A stretch of 64,000 nucleotides of DNA from Allacma fusca (taxonomy: Eukaryota; Arthropoda; Collembola; Symphypleona; Sminthuridae): positions 45,766,847-45,830,846 of the forward strand of contig OX359248.1 of the NCBI GenBank assembly GCA_947179485.1, written 5' to 3'. A program made the translations under genes and the position numbers. Shown here in pieces: positions 24,580-36,925 of this stretch (positions within the stretch are counted from its first letter, which is position 1; each line of letters opens with the position of its first letter). The notes under the pieces are model-generated. The model saw nothing but the letters and a program-made list of their open reading frames with translations. It ran no database searches and was not told the origin of the DNA.

Positions 24580-24963
24580 ACCTAAATATATATTATTATA
24601 TATATATATATTATTTTTTATATATTATATATTTATATTTATTTTATATCCAAAGGAGAACGATAAAATTAAAATAATATTTCACACATACTATGCGTAT
24701 GGCCCCAATGTATTGGTATAGGCCTATGATTTTGCATTGAAAATGGTGGAGAAAAGGCAAACTTGGTACAGTCAAAATTTTCTGCACTGGTAGTGGCTTG
24801 ACCTAGAACCTTGAAATTTGGAACATGTATTGCCAAAATAGTAGGGAACGATTAGCAAAATTATGAAAATTCTACGTTTCATAGTTTCGTTAAAATAAAA
24901 ATATTACTGTGAAAACTTTGTGTTTTGGCCACGCTGTCCACACCTTGGGAATTATAGGGTTAA
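22983..24963. mobile_element. piggyBac-like non-autonomous element with TTAA duplications
   Basis: TTAA at 22983-22986 is followed by CCCTATGATTCC; GGAATTATAGGG is followed by TTAA at 24960-24963. CCCTA-type ends directly abutting TTAA are the piggyBac signature. Further inverted similarity (GTGGACAGGCTGGCCAC at about 23021 against GGCCACGCTGTCCAC at about 24928), and a second inverted pair GCGTTCTCCTTTGGAT / ATCCAAAGGAGAACG around the satellite core, show nested symmetry. No transposase is present. Confidence 0.75.
23160..24650. repeat. AT-only satellite core of the piggyBac-like element
   Basis: About 1.5 kb of almost pure A/T. The left part repeats units of about 75 bp (AACTAAATATAAATATATAA and ATATAAAATAATA words, interspersed with TACAAACT). 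The right part repeats units of about 36 bp (AACTAAATATATATTATTTT plus a growing ATATAT run, later with TGTAACCTAAATAT). The ATATAT runs lengthen towards the right end. Confidence 0.9.
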
Positions 24964-26371
24964 TGTGATGACTGGTATGCTTTCAACTTCTGCTGAATGT
25001 TAATAACGTTATATTTGCACGACCCTCCACCAAAGTCGGTGAGTGCCAATAACTCACTCTACCAACAGTACCAACTGCATGAGTTCAAAAGTCTCTCTCA
25101 CACTACCAACTTTGTTGTGTCAAACACTCAATCTACCTACTCCGCAAGTGCTACCCTTCATAAAAAGTCCTGCAAAGAGATTCAAAATGCAGAATATTTG
25201 AAATAAGTATTATTACTTTCCCTAGCCCATATATAAGGAGCGTAGGAGTAAAAAATGTGATTTTCCTATTTTCAGGCAATTATTTTGAGATTTTTTAAAA
25301 TTTGTGTTATTGACCTAGGTCACGAATTACGGTCACAATCCTTACGCAAAATAGATTTTTTAAAAGGATTTTAGAAATTTTTGTTCCCATCCAAAATGTT
25401 GTATCAAATATCTTATTCGCTTGTTTGTAGGATACACTACGGGTTTTCCAGGGAGCTATCTTGCAGGTCCCTACATATTGAGAATTGTGGATGTGCAGCG
25501 GAAAATTAACCTTCATGACCGGAAATGAAAAAGATACGGAATAGGAGAAATTTTAGATAGCTTTTTTATGGGCGGTCTGGTGTTCATCGAAATATGCTTA
25601 TAAACTTTGTTTGGCGCAAATTACAGGGACTCCTTAAGTCAAAAATTGCGGTCGCAGAACCTAAAAATGAGAGGAAAGATTGAAGCCAGAAAAAATACTC
25701 ACTTTTATTACAATAAATTCTTTAAACCAATTAATGAAATTTAATCACATATTTAGGTCCTGAAACCTCAAGGTTTCTACTTAAGAAGACAATATTACAT
25801 TGCATAAACTCATTGAATCATCATGAAAACAACAAACATGGTGTTCTAAAATATTTTTGAGATATGGGCTTTTTTACATACAGGAATAAATGTAATCAAT
25901 TGGGAGCCTACTATTGTGCCTTATTACTAATTTACTTCTTTTACTTATTGAGACATCTCAGCTTAAGCTGATCAAAATAAGCAAATGATATTAAAGTTAA
26001 GAAATCTTGTGAATAATGAAATTTTATACGAAATCAACTGCTATAACTATCATTTTTGGCCACGGCGACTAGCATGCACCGATTCCTACTCTAAACAAAC
26101 TTGCTACACAATAGCTGTTTAATAGTACTGTTTACTTAGTATATATTATGTATTGTATTGTAAGTACATAGCACCTCACACAGACGTTAATTCAAAATGC
26201 AGACACTTTTCAACATTTATCATTTATCCTGCAATCGCCAAGATGCTTACAATATGAATGTCATTTTTATGATTTCCAAGGTCAATAAAACTACTGCACT
26301 ACCAGACGAAAAGTATGGATTTTGAAATTCCAATGCATAAGTTGAAACTTACAGTCTTTATTAGTACTTAT
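24964..26371. other. Non-coding spacer with a dispersed repeat
   Basis: No gene is seen. The segment around 25435-25495 (GGGAGCTATC and ATATTGAGAATTGTGG) has a diverged inverted relative near 46795-46860. The right end is the 3' untranslated region of the MAEA gene. Confidence 0.45.
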
Positions 26372-28038
26372 TCACATAACATATACTTTATCAGCTTCCC
26401 GCAAACTAAAAATTCTGTTACTCCTTGGACAAATGACGTTACCTCCATTAGTGCGAGCCATGTCATGTAGAGATTTTGTACCGTATACATAACCGCTTGG
26501 AAGGACTAAGGGAGGATTGTTTTCATTGAGAGGTTCTCCCGATATGGCACAAACCAACTGACTATGAGCACAGTGAGCATAAGGGAGAACGCTCGCAAGA
26601 GTAGATAAAGGTTCGGTACACACTGGACAATTTGCATTTTTTGTTGTAGGTCTGTAGCACTGCGGAGTCTTAAGGGCAGCCAACCCAGCCTGCACAACTG
26701 CACCTAGCACAGAAGTCGGCGTCAGCTGATATAAACGTGCATGTTCTGTTCTGAATTGACCTATAAGGTACTGCCACCGATCATTGCTCAACAATTCTGA
26801 GTATGGCTGAATTGCTGTCACCAAAAAAAAAAAATAGGATAAAGATTTGAACATCCATGAGACACAGGATTAAGATCTTGCAATTACCTGTGTCTGCTGG
26901 GTAAGCTAGCAATCCCATGCATTTCATGATCGCGGACATTTGGTCGTGCCCTTCCGTATCCGCCAAATATTTTCTAGCGTGTCGAACAGCTTCAAATCTT
27001 TTTCCACACCTCACCAGTTCCACAAACTCTTGTACTCGAACTTCTAGTTCAAGACTAGACCGAATCTTTCGTAACTTTGATTTATTTTCATAACACCAAG
27101 CTACCATACGACCTGTTTCATGTCGTTTTAAAGATTCTTCCACCTCTTTTGCAGCCCAGAATAGCTGAAAGTAAGGAATTATATAAATTAAATTTCCTAA
27201 AAACATTGAATTTGAAAATAGATCATATATATAAAAACACTTCAAAATTTTTTAAAGCAAAGATTGATTGTGCACTGTCGTTTCATAATTGTATACAATT
27301 CTTCCTCTATTAAGTAGCTTCTGTATTACATCAATGTTGGTAAGGTCTTTAATTCCAAGCCCTTCGGACAGCATTTTAGCAGTGTCGTACAATCCTTCTC
27401 TTAACAAATGATCAACCAGCATCCGGTTCAAACGAGTTCGTCTCCAATTGGCATTGTTAAGGCACTGACTCACGGGCGCAACAACACCTTCAGGGGTAGG
27501 ATTATAGCCTTTTAGATGCTGGACGCGCTTCCGAACAGCTCGGGCAACTTCTAGTTCGTCAGCGATACTATCCCCAGCCTTGATATCACAAAACATTAAA
27601 ATTGAGCAAATAATGAAAACGTTTATATAAATTGACATGATACAACTGTTGTATTGAAAGTTGAAGCACCTTTCTTTTTAGTGAAACCAAACGCTCAACA
27701 AGAACACCCAACATTTTTGATACATCTTTTCCTTTGGGACCCCTTCCTTTAAACTTAAACTCATCTGATGGCGAAGATTTATCAGTTGTATTGCTGTTGC
27801 TTTCACTTGCGTCATCCATATTTTCCAGTGTGCTGGAACTCAAAACTGAGTCACTGTTCTTACACAAGCCTTCAATTACTGTATCCTCCGGATCTGTAGC
27901 CGATATCGTCACAGGAGGCATATTGGACATCAATTTCTCGATCTCCAGTCCCGCCTGGGACACGTATGTCGCTTCCCTATCCAGAACTTTTTGAGCCGCC
28001 CGAAACTTTTTATTAAGGACTTCATACGGAACCTTCAA
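26372..28038 (-). CDS. MAEA: MAEA / GID9-type E3 ubiquitin ligase subunit of the CTLH complex, N-terminus missing
   Basis: Minus-strand exons 28038-27670, 27578-27297, 27164-26888 and 26814-26372 join in frame to about 456 residues. The protein begins at LKVPYEVLNKKFRAAQ, which corresponds to about residue 22 of vertebrate MAEA, so one short 5' exon is not found. Next come a coiled-coil/LisH region (MLVDHLLREGLYDTAKML), a CTLH-CRA region (AAKEVEESLKRHETGRM, RCGKRFEAVRHARKYL) and a C-terminal GID-type RING (CPVC, then AHCAHSQLVCAISGEPLNEN, ending KVYVM). MAEA pairs with RMND5 to form the catalytic heart of the CTLH ligase. Unusually, exon 1 inserts about 60 Ser/Asp/Asn-rich residues between the first helix and VERLVSLKRK, making the protein longer than the roughly 396-residue vertebrate form. 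Confidence 0.93.
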
Positions 28039-29539
28039 TGAAAAAAAAAATTAAGCCAAACTTTACTTGTTGATAGATGTACGCAATGTCCTTGATATAA
28101 TTGACTCTCACAAAACGAACACATTTAAGCAGTTTCTAAAAGCTTTCCATATGGTTAGTGAATCTAGAGAATCCCTCTTTAACCCATCGTTTATATCGAC
28201 ACTGTACTGTAATTCAGCTAATTCCATCGCATCGCCTTCATTTCCAATAATTTAAGAATACTGTTATTTCCAGCAGGAAATCTTACTAATATATATTCCT
28301 CAGGCTTGACTAATTGATTGAAATTAATGCCACAGCGCAAGCAACTATTAAGAACACATTTACACTATGTACAGCATATCTCTCGGTAATTATTAGTCGT
28401 CAGGGAAATAAATATCTTTAAGGTCATGTTCATCTACGAAACGTTAAACTATAGGCTCGTGTTTTGTGTAGTTTCTTTAGGGCTGCTGCATAATTCCTGG
28501 TTTTTAATACCCATTCATTATGTTTACATAATTTGACAAAAGACTGTCTCCTCCAATTAATTTATGTAAGGATTTGGGAAAGTTTTTTCTAACAATATTG
28601 TCCATGAAAGTATTTTGAAAACGTAATTTATATTTCAAATCAGTAGTTTAATTTCATATTCTCCCTTTTACTCGAAGCAATAATTATTTTCTTTTGTATT
28701 TGGAATAAACAACTTGAGATACTTGGGTTCAGTAACCTGACTAGATTCCTTTTGGTATTTGTATTTTATATTTGGATTTGAATGTACAGGTTACCTGTAA
28801 AAAATATTTGTATTTTGAGCATGAGATGCATATATTATCCACCCCTCTGTCTACAGCTATTAAAAATGTACGAAATGCTTGAAATTAGTAGAAAAATTCA
28901 TTTCATGGTCAAACAAGGAGTTACCTTTAAAGTAGCATGCTCCAGGCACTTAACATCCAAACCCGGAGAGGAGGTCATCTCTGTGATCTTCAGCCTAAAC
29001 GATGATGAACTTATTACTTCTTTAAGTTTCTTTTAGAAACAGAGTAAGAAACAAATATGTAAGTGTAATTAAACTCCTATTTAAATCTCCAGTCTCCTGT
29101 GTCCACAGCCACGAATGACGGAGTGAACTTGGCAGAATTGAGGAGCAAGAAGCTGCTGACACAATTCCTCTCCCCTCAAGAGTCTTTACAGCTTGTAGCC
29201 CGACGTTAAGTAAGTAACACATATGTATATGTGTATGTATTACTGGCAGCCCAACAAAAAAAAACACGCGAGTAGAAGGCCCTGCTTCGCAAGAGTATTC
29301 ACAGGATGTTGTTTCATGCTATAAAGACCATTCGATGGTTAAGGCTTACAAAAAATTGGGGGAATAGGACAATTATAAACACTAATAATTACTAATTATA
29401 AATTCTAAACAATAATTATTATTGTTTAAACCGCGGAAAAAATCATTCAATTTGAAGGTCTTGTGTAAAAAAATGGTTTTGAAGTTTAAGTGACCAGGTT
29501 GACGTTTTCCGAAGGTGAAACTTGGCACAGAGGCATACG
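28039..29539. other. 5' flank of MAEA with orphan coding-like exons and an hAT-like end
   Basis: The first exon of MAEA should lie here or further right, but none is convincing. Around 28680-28852, TATTTGTATTTTATATTTGG words ending in CCACCCCTCTG resemble the right end of the element at 8305-9336, but no left partner is found. On the plus strand, 28857-29036 and 29093-29210 follow AG acceptors and read like protein, with no recognised family. Confidence 0.4.
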
Positions 29540-29547
29540 ACTGCAAT

Positions 29548-29945
29548 CAGGGTTGGCAAAAAACCGGCTTGTATCAATAAAGGCCAAGCCAGTGCCATGA
29601 AATGGTAACAACCGGTTTTTATTGGACAGTGGACTTATTTGGATAGTATTAATTATGGCCATTTTATACCAACCTATACAACAGGTCCGGCCCGGTTAGA
29701 ACCGAATTTTAACCAATAATAACCAGGCCATTTCTGACCACTTGGCAACCCTGTGTTCATGCATGCGTAATATTAGCCAAGCCGGTGGCACGTTTCGGTT
29801 AAAACCGGTTTTTATTGGGCAGTGGATTTACTTGGATATATTAATTACGACCATTTTATACCAACCCAAGCAATTGGACCAAGCCTGTAAGAACAGGATT
29901 TTAACCAATAACGGCCAGGCCATTTCTTGCCACTTGCCAACCCTG
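29548..29945. mobile_element. Dimeric miniature hAT-type element (AACCGGTTTTTATTGG family)
   Basis: The outer ends CAGGGTTGGCA and CCAACCCTG are flanked by the 8-bp duplication ACTGCAAT (29540-29547 and 29946-29953). It contains two related copies in direct order: 29548-29752, with both ends (CAGGGTTGG to CAACCCTG), and 29753-29945, which lacks the left terminus. Shared words include AACCGGTTTTTATTGG and CCATTTTATACCAACC. Confidence 0.85.
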
Positions 29946-29953
29946 ACTGCAAT

Positions 29954-31195
29954 AAAGATTCATTTTTTTAAAATCCGACACAAAGTGTTAGTAGTTGTAA
30001 ACCTGAAAGAATCTAATTCTTCTAAACGTTTACACCGTGTTGCCGAATATCGTTTTCATCCTGGTACATTCTTACTTGTGGAGATCGGTTCATCTGGGTA
30101 ACCACCAAAATTAAGTAGTGAAAGTTGTGGTTCATGACACTGTAGTCCGAAATAGATTTTTTAAAGCGACCCATTTTATCCTTGATGATGATTTTTGAAC
30201 TTAAGTGATTTTATGTTAGTATTGCAATAAACTTTTAGGGTTGAAATTGTATGATAGGGGGATAATTTAAATAGTAACTAAGGAATTCAACGCAACGCGG
30301 CTCATTAAGGAATTAGAGGATATTTTTATATCCATCATTCTTTGCTGTTGTTGACCTTTTTAAATTTGGAATATTGTTTCCCAATACTTTTGTCGAACAA
30401 TTTGACCTCCCCTGACCACATAGACCCAGACTAAAATTTTGCACTGGATCAAAAGTTAATAACATTCCTGTATTAGGAGTATAACGGACAATTTGGTCGG
30501 AGCAAATTATAAACTCGAAAGGTTTTTGCGCACTATATATTATGTATAATGTCCACTAAAGGAGTTTATTCCAGGATATTAATAATTCAATATAATAATT
30601 CTTTTTAATTAATATAAAACATTTACTTCAAAGAATTCACCGTCTCCAAATTTGGTCCATTTGGTCAGGTCCAACGGATGAACCAGCCCATGTACTTCTA
30701 AACCAGTAAATCTACCGGAGAATGTTCCTTGGATCAAGATTGTGGAACAGATCTTGCTTGGACCTGACCAGACCAAAAATCAAAGAACAGATTGAACCAT
30801 TCCCGTAGCAAGTTAGCAATCAGTAGTACCTCTACTTGAAATCCATAAAATTTTGCGAGTGTCTAGTGTTTGTAAGAAAAGAGATTTGTGTTTTTTGTGA
30901 AAGCTTGTTCTTTTAAAACTAAATTTCTTTTAAAAAATTAGAACATCTATAATTTGCATGTTTATATGATTAGCTAACGAAAAATGATGTGTAGTCTTAT
31001 AGGTACATACATGCGTTTGTATATAGTCACTAGCAAAGAAACTAAAACGAATTAAAAAATGTTGTCCCTCCACTTTTTTGAACGTTCCGGAGTGCCTGGA
31101 AAGAGCCTAATACATACGGAGACCCCCGATGCCTTTCCCGCTGAATTCTTTGAGCTTGGCTTCCTTCAACAAATATTTTCCCACAGCGTCTCCGG
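29954..31195. other. Non-coding spacer
   Basis: No recognised gene. The last 135 bp (about 31060-31195) read on the minus strand as a coding-like frame (VGKYLLKEAKLKEFSGKGIG) that may be a fragment of something real. Confidence 0.4.
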
Positions 31196-31982
31196 TAGTG
31201 CTGTCCATGGGAACGGAAATTTGGCACCCATACCTGTTCCTGTACCTGTACCCATTTTTTCAGGAACTAAAGCAATGGTCCTGTTCCTGTTCCCATAAAA
31301 ATGGGTACCAATTCAAAGTTCGTGGACCTGTTCCTGTTCCCAAAAGTACTTAAAGACTAGCAGAAAAGTACAACCAACACTTTTATGCATCAATTTAAAA
31401 AGCCAAATTTCAGATCGACTTTATTAAAAATAAATAACAGCACACCATCTGTAATACCATTAGCTACTCGAATTTAAATGATAATTCAGTAACAGTCATT
31501 AAATTAATTATCGCAGCGCAAAGTACAGTAGTAACTGAAATTAGTTAAGACAAGTAGCACTTTCAATATACTTTTGCTGAGGTAATAAGGAAAAGAGCAC
31601 ACTGGAGTTTTTTGAGCTACAATTTTGGGTTTAAGTTCCAGAGAATTCCATTTTTGCAACGTGCTAAATAATAAAAATTTATTTTTTTGTTAAATATTGA
31701 CGTGCGAAAGAGTGACTTATTTGATATGTTGCAACGTACTTTTAAAATATTATTTTGATTGTGAGGTTTTTTATATTATTATAAACTTTATGTGAATACC
31801 GGGTAGGTACACGTTTTGTTCCTGTTCCCAAACCCGCTTTTGTTCCTATATTTTGGGAACAATTTCTATGTTCCCAAACTTTCCCAAAGTGTTTTGGGAA
31901 CAAAATTTGTGTTCCCGTACGCACCCATTCCTGTTCCTGTTCCCAAAAACCTGGGTGTCTCCTGTTCCCATGGACAGCACTA
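31196..31982. mobile_element. Non-autonomous hAT-like element (TTCCTGTTCCC family)
   Basis: Inverted ends TAGTGCTGTCCATGGGAAC (31196) and GTTCCCATGGACAGCACTA (ending 31982) bracket arrays of CCTGTTCCTGTTCCC / GGGAACA words (31220-31350 and 31810-31970) around an AT-rich centre. Flanks are GTCTCCGG and GTTCATAT, so no target duplication is visible. It may have suffered rearrangement. Confidence 0.75.
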
Positions 31983-34900
31983 GTTCATATAATGATGACA
32001 AGCATGAAATGTCATTGGCTTCGTCAATGGAATGTACATCGATACCGCATATAAGGCTGTTGTGGTAAGTCCTATTTAAGGAGTTGTCATATGAGGAGTG
32101 CACCTACCGGATGGGTGAATCTTTGACCGGAGTAGCCGTGGGTAATGAATCATTCACTAAGAAGACATGCAAACAGATTTTGTGATTCTACAGTAGTCTG
32201 CTCGTAAATATTTGACAAGAAATCGTCATCAGCAGTTACCTGGTCAAAATATTGAGTATTGTTTCTGGGCATCCCATTGACCAGTATTGGTAATGAGTGG
32301 TTCAGTATCTCAGGTTGGCAAAAATGTCGGTGCAGCTTTTTAGGGGCGAAGCAAAGCTGAAAGACCCTATTGTGATTGTCGGGATGCATGGTTGTCTATT
32401 ATCACGATAAGTTCCAAAGACACCAGGTGATTGAAATTAGCTAAAAAGTAAGAATCCTACTGTGTTTGAAGGAAATCGAGTCATCCGTTTGACCTCAGAA
32501 AATTATATGAGGTCACGTATAAACACATGCAAATACATACATATGTACAGAAAGTGGGAAGTATAGCATGCACCTCGTCAAACCTAATCTAATTAATAAT
32601 TATAATTAATGGGGCACCTGATGGATAGTGTACATGTGAAGCTAAATGCTGTCCTACGTCCTACATAGATGAAATATACTAACTGGAATAATTGTATGGA
32701 CCAGGACCAGTTTTGGCTTGTTGTAAACTTGTAGTTATTTATACTTTGTAATTTGTCATCCGTACATGTGTTTATATTATGATGTTATTTAGCAGATGTC
32801 GTTTTCAGGTTTTGAGAAAAGTAACATAATAAATATTCATAATGTCTGACAAAAGTTGCCTTTAAAATGTTTCGTTTATTAAAAATTTATTTAAAAAATT
32901 TCGTTTCCATCTCAAAAAAATGGATCTTCAGCCGCAGACGTAGAATACGTTATCAAATAGCATTATTGAAAAACCTTTTTAACCCAAAATATATGACCTA
33001 ACGGTTTTTGATAGCTGAAACGGAAACCGATAAAAAATCGGTTAAACGAAAACAAACGATATAAAATAGTTTAATTTAATTCCTAATACAAACGGAAAAA
33101 ATACGGTTTTTTCGTTTTCAGGCAATTGTAAAATCAACCACTACGCTATCTCCTGGTCGTCAAATAAATCAGCGTGACGTCACGCTGTTTAAATAAGTAC
33201 ATGGCTGTAGTTTATCCAGTCCTGTTATTTATTACCAGTACAATATATTAAACCTGACTGTTAGTTTCCAAAAGCACATATTCCGGGTTTTTATGAGCGA
33301 AGCGATATAATGGATTGATCTCGGTTCTGACCTTGTGGGCACAAAGGCTTCTATACCATTAAGCTCAGGTAAAAACAAACTTGCCAAACACAAACCCCTG
33401 ACCATGTAGATGTCCAAACCACTTCAAATTTTTACAATTTTCGAAATTTTGACAAATTTTGAAAAATTTTGAAAAAATTCAAAAGCGTTATTTGTGCTTT
33501 AAATTTGGCTTGCACATGTCCCTGAACATGTTGATGTGCAAGCCACTTCGACTTTTCCAATTTTCAAAAAAATATACATCATACAAACTGGGATTGGGTT
33601 TTAAACTTCATTTCAACGTTTCAACATGCGTGTATGCAAACCAACAGTGTTATATAATTTATTGAAAACGCCATAAAGCTGAATAAGCTGTGAATACCGT
33701 TATTAACCGTTTAACCTAATTTATTTTGAGCAAAAACGATTTTAACCAAATACCGTATTTCGACCTTCTTCGATGGGAGTTTTCATTTTATTTTATTCGT
33801 TACAGCCAGCCCAGCTGTGTTTATGGATGAGCTAGCTTCGTGTAGATATGAATCGTAGTGATTTTTTACCGGGTTATTGGTCTTTCCGTAGTATTACAAA
33901 ACAATTTGCAAACATGATTGGGTTTATGGATTGCCAGTAGTTCATGAGTTATTGTTTCCATGATCATTTCGGTAGTTGATTCTTTTTATTCTTATTTTTC
34001 GAATTGTAGTATGTAGCTTTTTGATCCATTGCGATGATGCGATGAAGGCATTGAATCGGTAATTCTGGAAATGATTCTGATATTGAAACAGTTTCTGGTT
34101 CTTGTTGAACATCGACGGTGCTCTGATACTTTTAAATAATTTCCACTGCTCTTTCCGTCTTTTGCTATAGCTTTGGGTGAGGTGAGAAGAAGGGCGTGAA
34201 AAAGGCTTCGCGTAGGGTGGCGTCAGCTACCTCCGTCAAAGTAGGATGAATTTTGAGTTTTTTTTCGAAATTTCAGATTTTTTTTTCGAAAAAATAATCG
34301 GGCCGATTTCAACCACATAGGCAATGACCAATACGATTTACATAAAAAATTTCATTGAAATCGGTCTAATAGTTTTTGAGCTATCGTGCGGAAGGACACA
34401 CGGACGTACGGACAAGGCACAAGGCAATTTTACTAGGGGGCTGACGCCATCCTAAAAATCAAGTGAAAGAATAAAATTCACCTTTGTGGGTCTATTATTA
34501 TTATATGTATTGTATATGTATGCATTAGAGTTGTACTGTTAGTGCTATTTTCGCTGGATTATTTGTAGTACATGGTGCAGGTTGATGAAAATGAAACATG
34601 CGCCCAGCTACACTTTTGACGTACATTGAGCAAGCAACCATATTTAAGGTTACTGTTTCAGATTATTAAGATGTGGCCAGTAAGTATTATTATACCTGCA
34701 TTTAGCTAATTGCTGGCAACGAGAAAGCATTTCGTAAAGGTTCGCAGTAACAAGGCTTATTAGTTTAATACTGTGTTATTTGAAGTTTCTCAGCATTTAT
34801 TTGCACTTCCTGAAGAACGAAACAGACGGAAGGAAGGAGTGCTTACCACTATTTTGTTTCTTTGATTTTGAATGAGATTCGTATGAATTTAAAATGTTTT

Positions 34901-35663
34901 CTCGTTTTCTCCATTAAGACATGAAGTTTCAGAATTAGATTCTATGAACTTTACGTCATTTTGTTCAAAACCTATAGTAAAAAATGTGGTTATAAGCTAT
35001 ACGAATACCATGATTTACCGTTGAATTTATTTTAACCAAAAAACAACAAAATATCTTTAAAAATGCAACTATTAAATGGAAAACCATATAATTTGGTCTT
35101 CCAACCTTATTGCAAAGTAGCAAAGAGCTCCCATCCATTTTTCCTACCAGCGATTATGTGCGTACAAAAATGGTGTGGTAACTTTAAATTTTGAAGTTGT
35201 TAAAAAATCTTCTTCGTTTGTTGCCACTTCATATATCTGTAAATTGACGGAAAAAAAATTAAAAAAAAACAATTTCGGTAAAATACATATGTGGAAAATT
35301 TTACGTTATTGGAGCACTCATCTACATGTAAGATCTCATTTTATTTTGCATTTGGCTACCACTCCTACAACTTATGTACATAGTTTACGGTTTTGTACTT
35401 TGTACTACTTGCCTACGTATCTAAAACTTATTTGCATGAAAGAACGTGCTCGTATTGAAGTATATTTATAGAGAGAGAGACTCAATCAGAGCCGCAGTGA
35501 GCGACTGGGTGTTGGATTTTCCATTGATGTAGTAAATGTAGATGCACAATGCAAATACTCATGTTCATTCAAATATAACCGAATAGGATGAAATATGAAA
35601 AGCTTTAGAGCCATACACATATAACGTTATGAGGCACATAAGTCGGAAAGAATTATGTTTAGG
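31983..35663. other. Non-coding region with diverged repeats
   Basis: No supported gene. Words AACGGTTT, AAACGGAAACCG and ATCGGTTAAACG cluster at about 32995-33120 and again at about 33695-33770 (CCGTTTAACC, ACCGTATTTCG), suggesting another element of the same short-motif type without readable ends. At about 34290-34440 there is a repeat of a kind common in arthropod genomes (TTCATTGAAATCGGTC, then a GGACACACGGACGTACGG run). Confidence 0.45.
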
Positions 35664-36691
35664 ACCAAACAAAATGTAAATTCACTTATGACTTATAGTC
35701 TGTTGCTTTACTGCCAACACAATATCCGGCGGGTATTGGAACTGGGTAATATAATACCCGATATTCAGGACTTTCACTGCAGCAATGTTTTAATGATTGT
35801 TGGGCGTCTGACTATTTTTGTGCCAATGATATCCGGGCATTGCACCCGGGTTTTATAATACCCGGGGCAGGTAAAATGGGTAAATTGCAAAATCCAGGCA
35901 AAGAGAAAAATCACCATTAGAATTTAAGCCACAGACTATAAGACTTAAGTGGATTTACATTTTGTTGGAACCTAATTGACTAACACACGGCAGTAATCGT
36001 GATGTAACTATGCTAACCTAAGCCTGATATCCTGTTACCCGAATGGACCCTAAAAAAATATTTAAGATCCTTGTAAAATGTTGAACACATTTGCGTCGTC
36101 GGTTTTGCCTTAAACCCAGCATTTCAGAAATAGCCTGAAGGGACACTTTTGTCTTCAGCATGGGACGTCACTTATGGAAAACCTACACCAGGTTACATGC
36201 CTGATTAGAACCCAACTAATCAATAGATATAACTATCGTATTTTAGTTTTAGGTAAAACAAGTCGAAAGCAATAATAGTTGACATATATCTTCAGCAAAT
36301 TATTATTTGTGGTGATTATTACATTTATTAGCCTAGACTCAGTTGAATTTGTACGACCATTCTATATTCTTAGTTCTTTGAATCCTGCGTATCGTATCCC
36401 TGCGTATCCTTAATTATACATAATAATTAATTATACATAATAATTATATAATAGTAACAATAATTTTACCTATGGTGGGTATTATAGAACCCGGGTGAAA
36501 AGCCCGGATGTCACTAGCTCGAAAAAAGTCTGACGCCCAACGATAATTAAAACATTGTTGCAGCGAAAGTCACGAATTTTTGAATATTTATGAATATCGG
36601 GTGTTGTATTACCCGGTTTCAGTACCCGCCGGATATTTGTGTTAGAAGTAAAGCAACAGACAATAAGACAAGTGGATTTACATTTTGTTGG
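35664..36691. repeat. Long inverted-repeat element overlapping a direct duplication
   Basis: The left arm (35664-35876) and right arm (about 36478-36691) are diverged inverted repeats of about 210 bp, for example GTCTGTTGCTTTACT at 35699 against AGTAAAGCAACAGAC near 36648. They carry ATATCCGGCGGGTA and TAATACCCGG words. The right arm overlaps the start of a roughly 265-bp direct repeat (35933-36200 and 36657-36925) whose copies share AGTGGATTTACATTTTGTTG and TGTTGAACACATTTGCGT. No coding content is recognised. Confidence 0.75.
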
Positions 36692-36925
36692 AACCTAATT
36701 GACTAACACATGGCAGTAATCGTGACGTAACCATGCTAACCTAGGCCGGGTATCATGTTACCCGAATGGGCCCAAAAATGTATTTAAGCTCCTGGAATGG
36801 TGTTGAACACATTTGCGTAGTAGGTTTTGCCTTAAACACAGTATTTCGGAAATAGCCTAAGGGGACAATTTTGTCCTCATTTCGGACGTCAATTATGGGA
36901 AACCTACACGAGGTTACAAATGACC

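Noticed and set aside
28100-28240. Candidate first exon of MAEA on the minus strand (reads MELAELQYSVDINDG)
   Set aside because: It does not resemble the conserved MAEA N-terminus and no donor in the right phase was evident.
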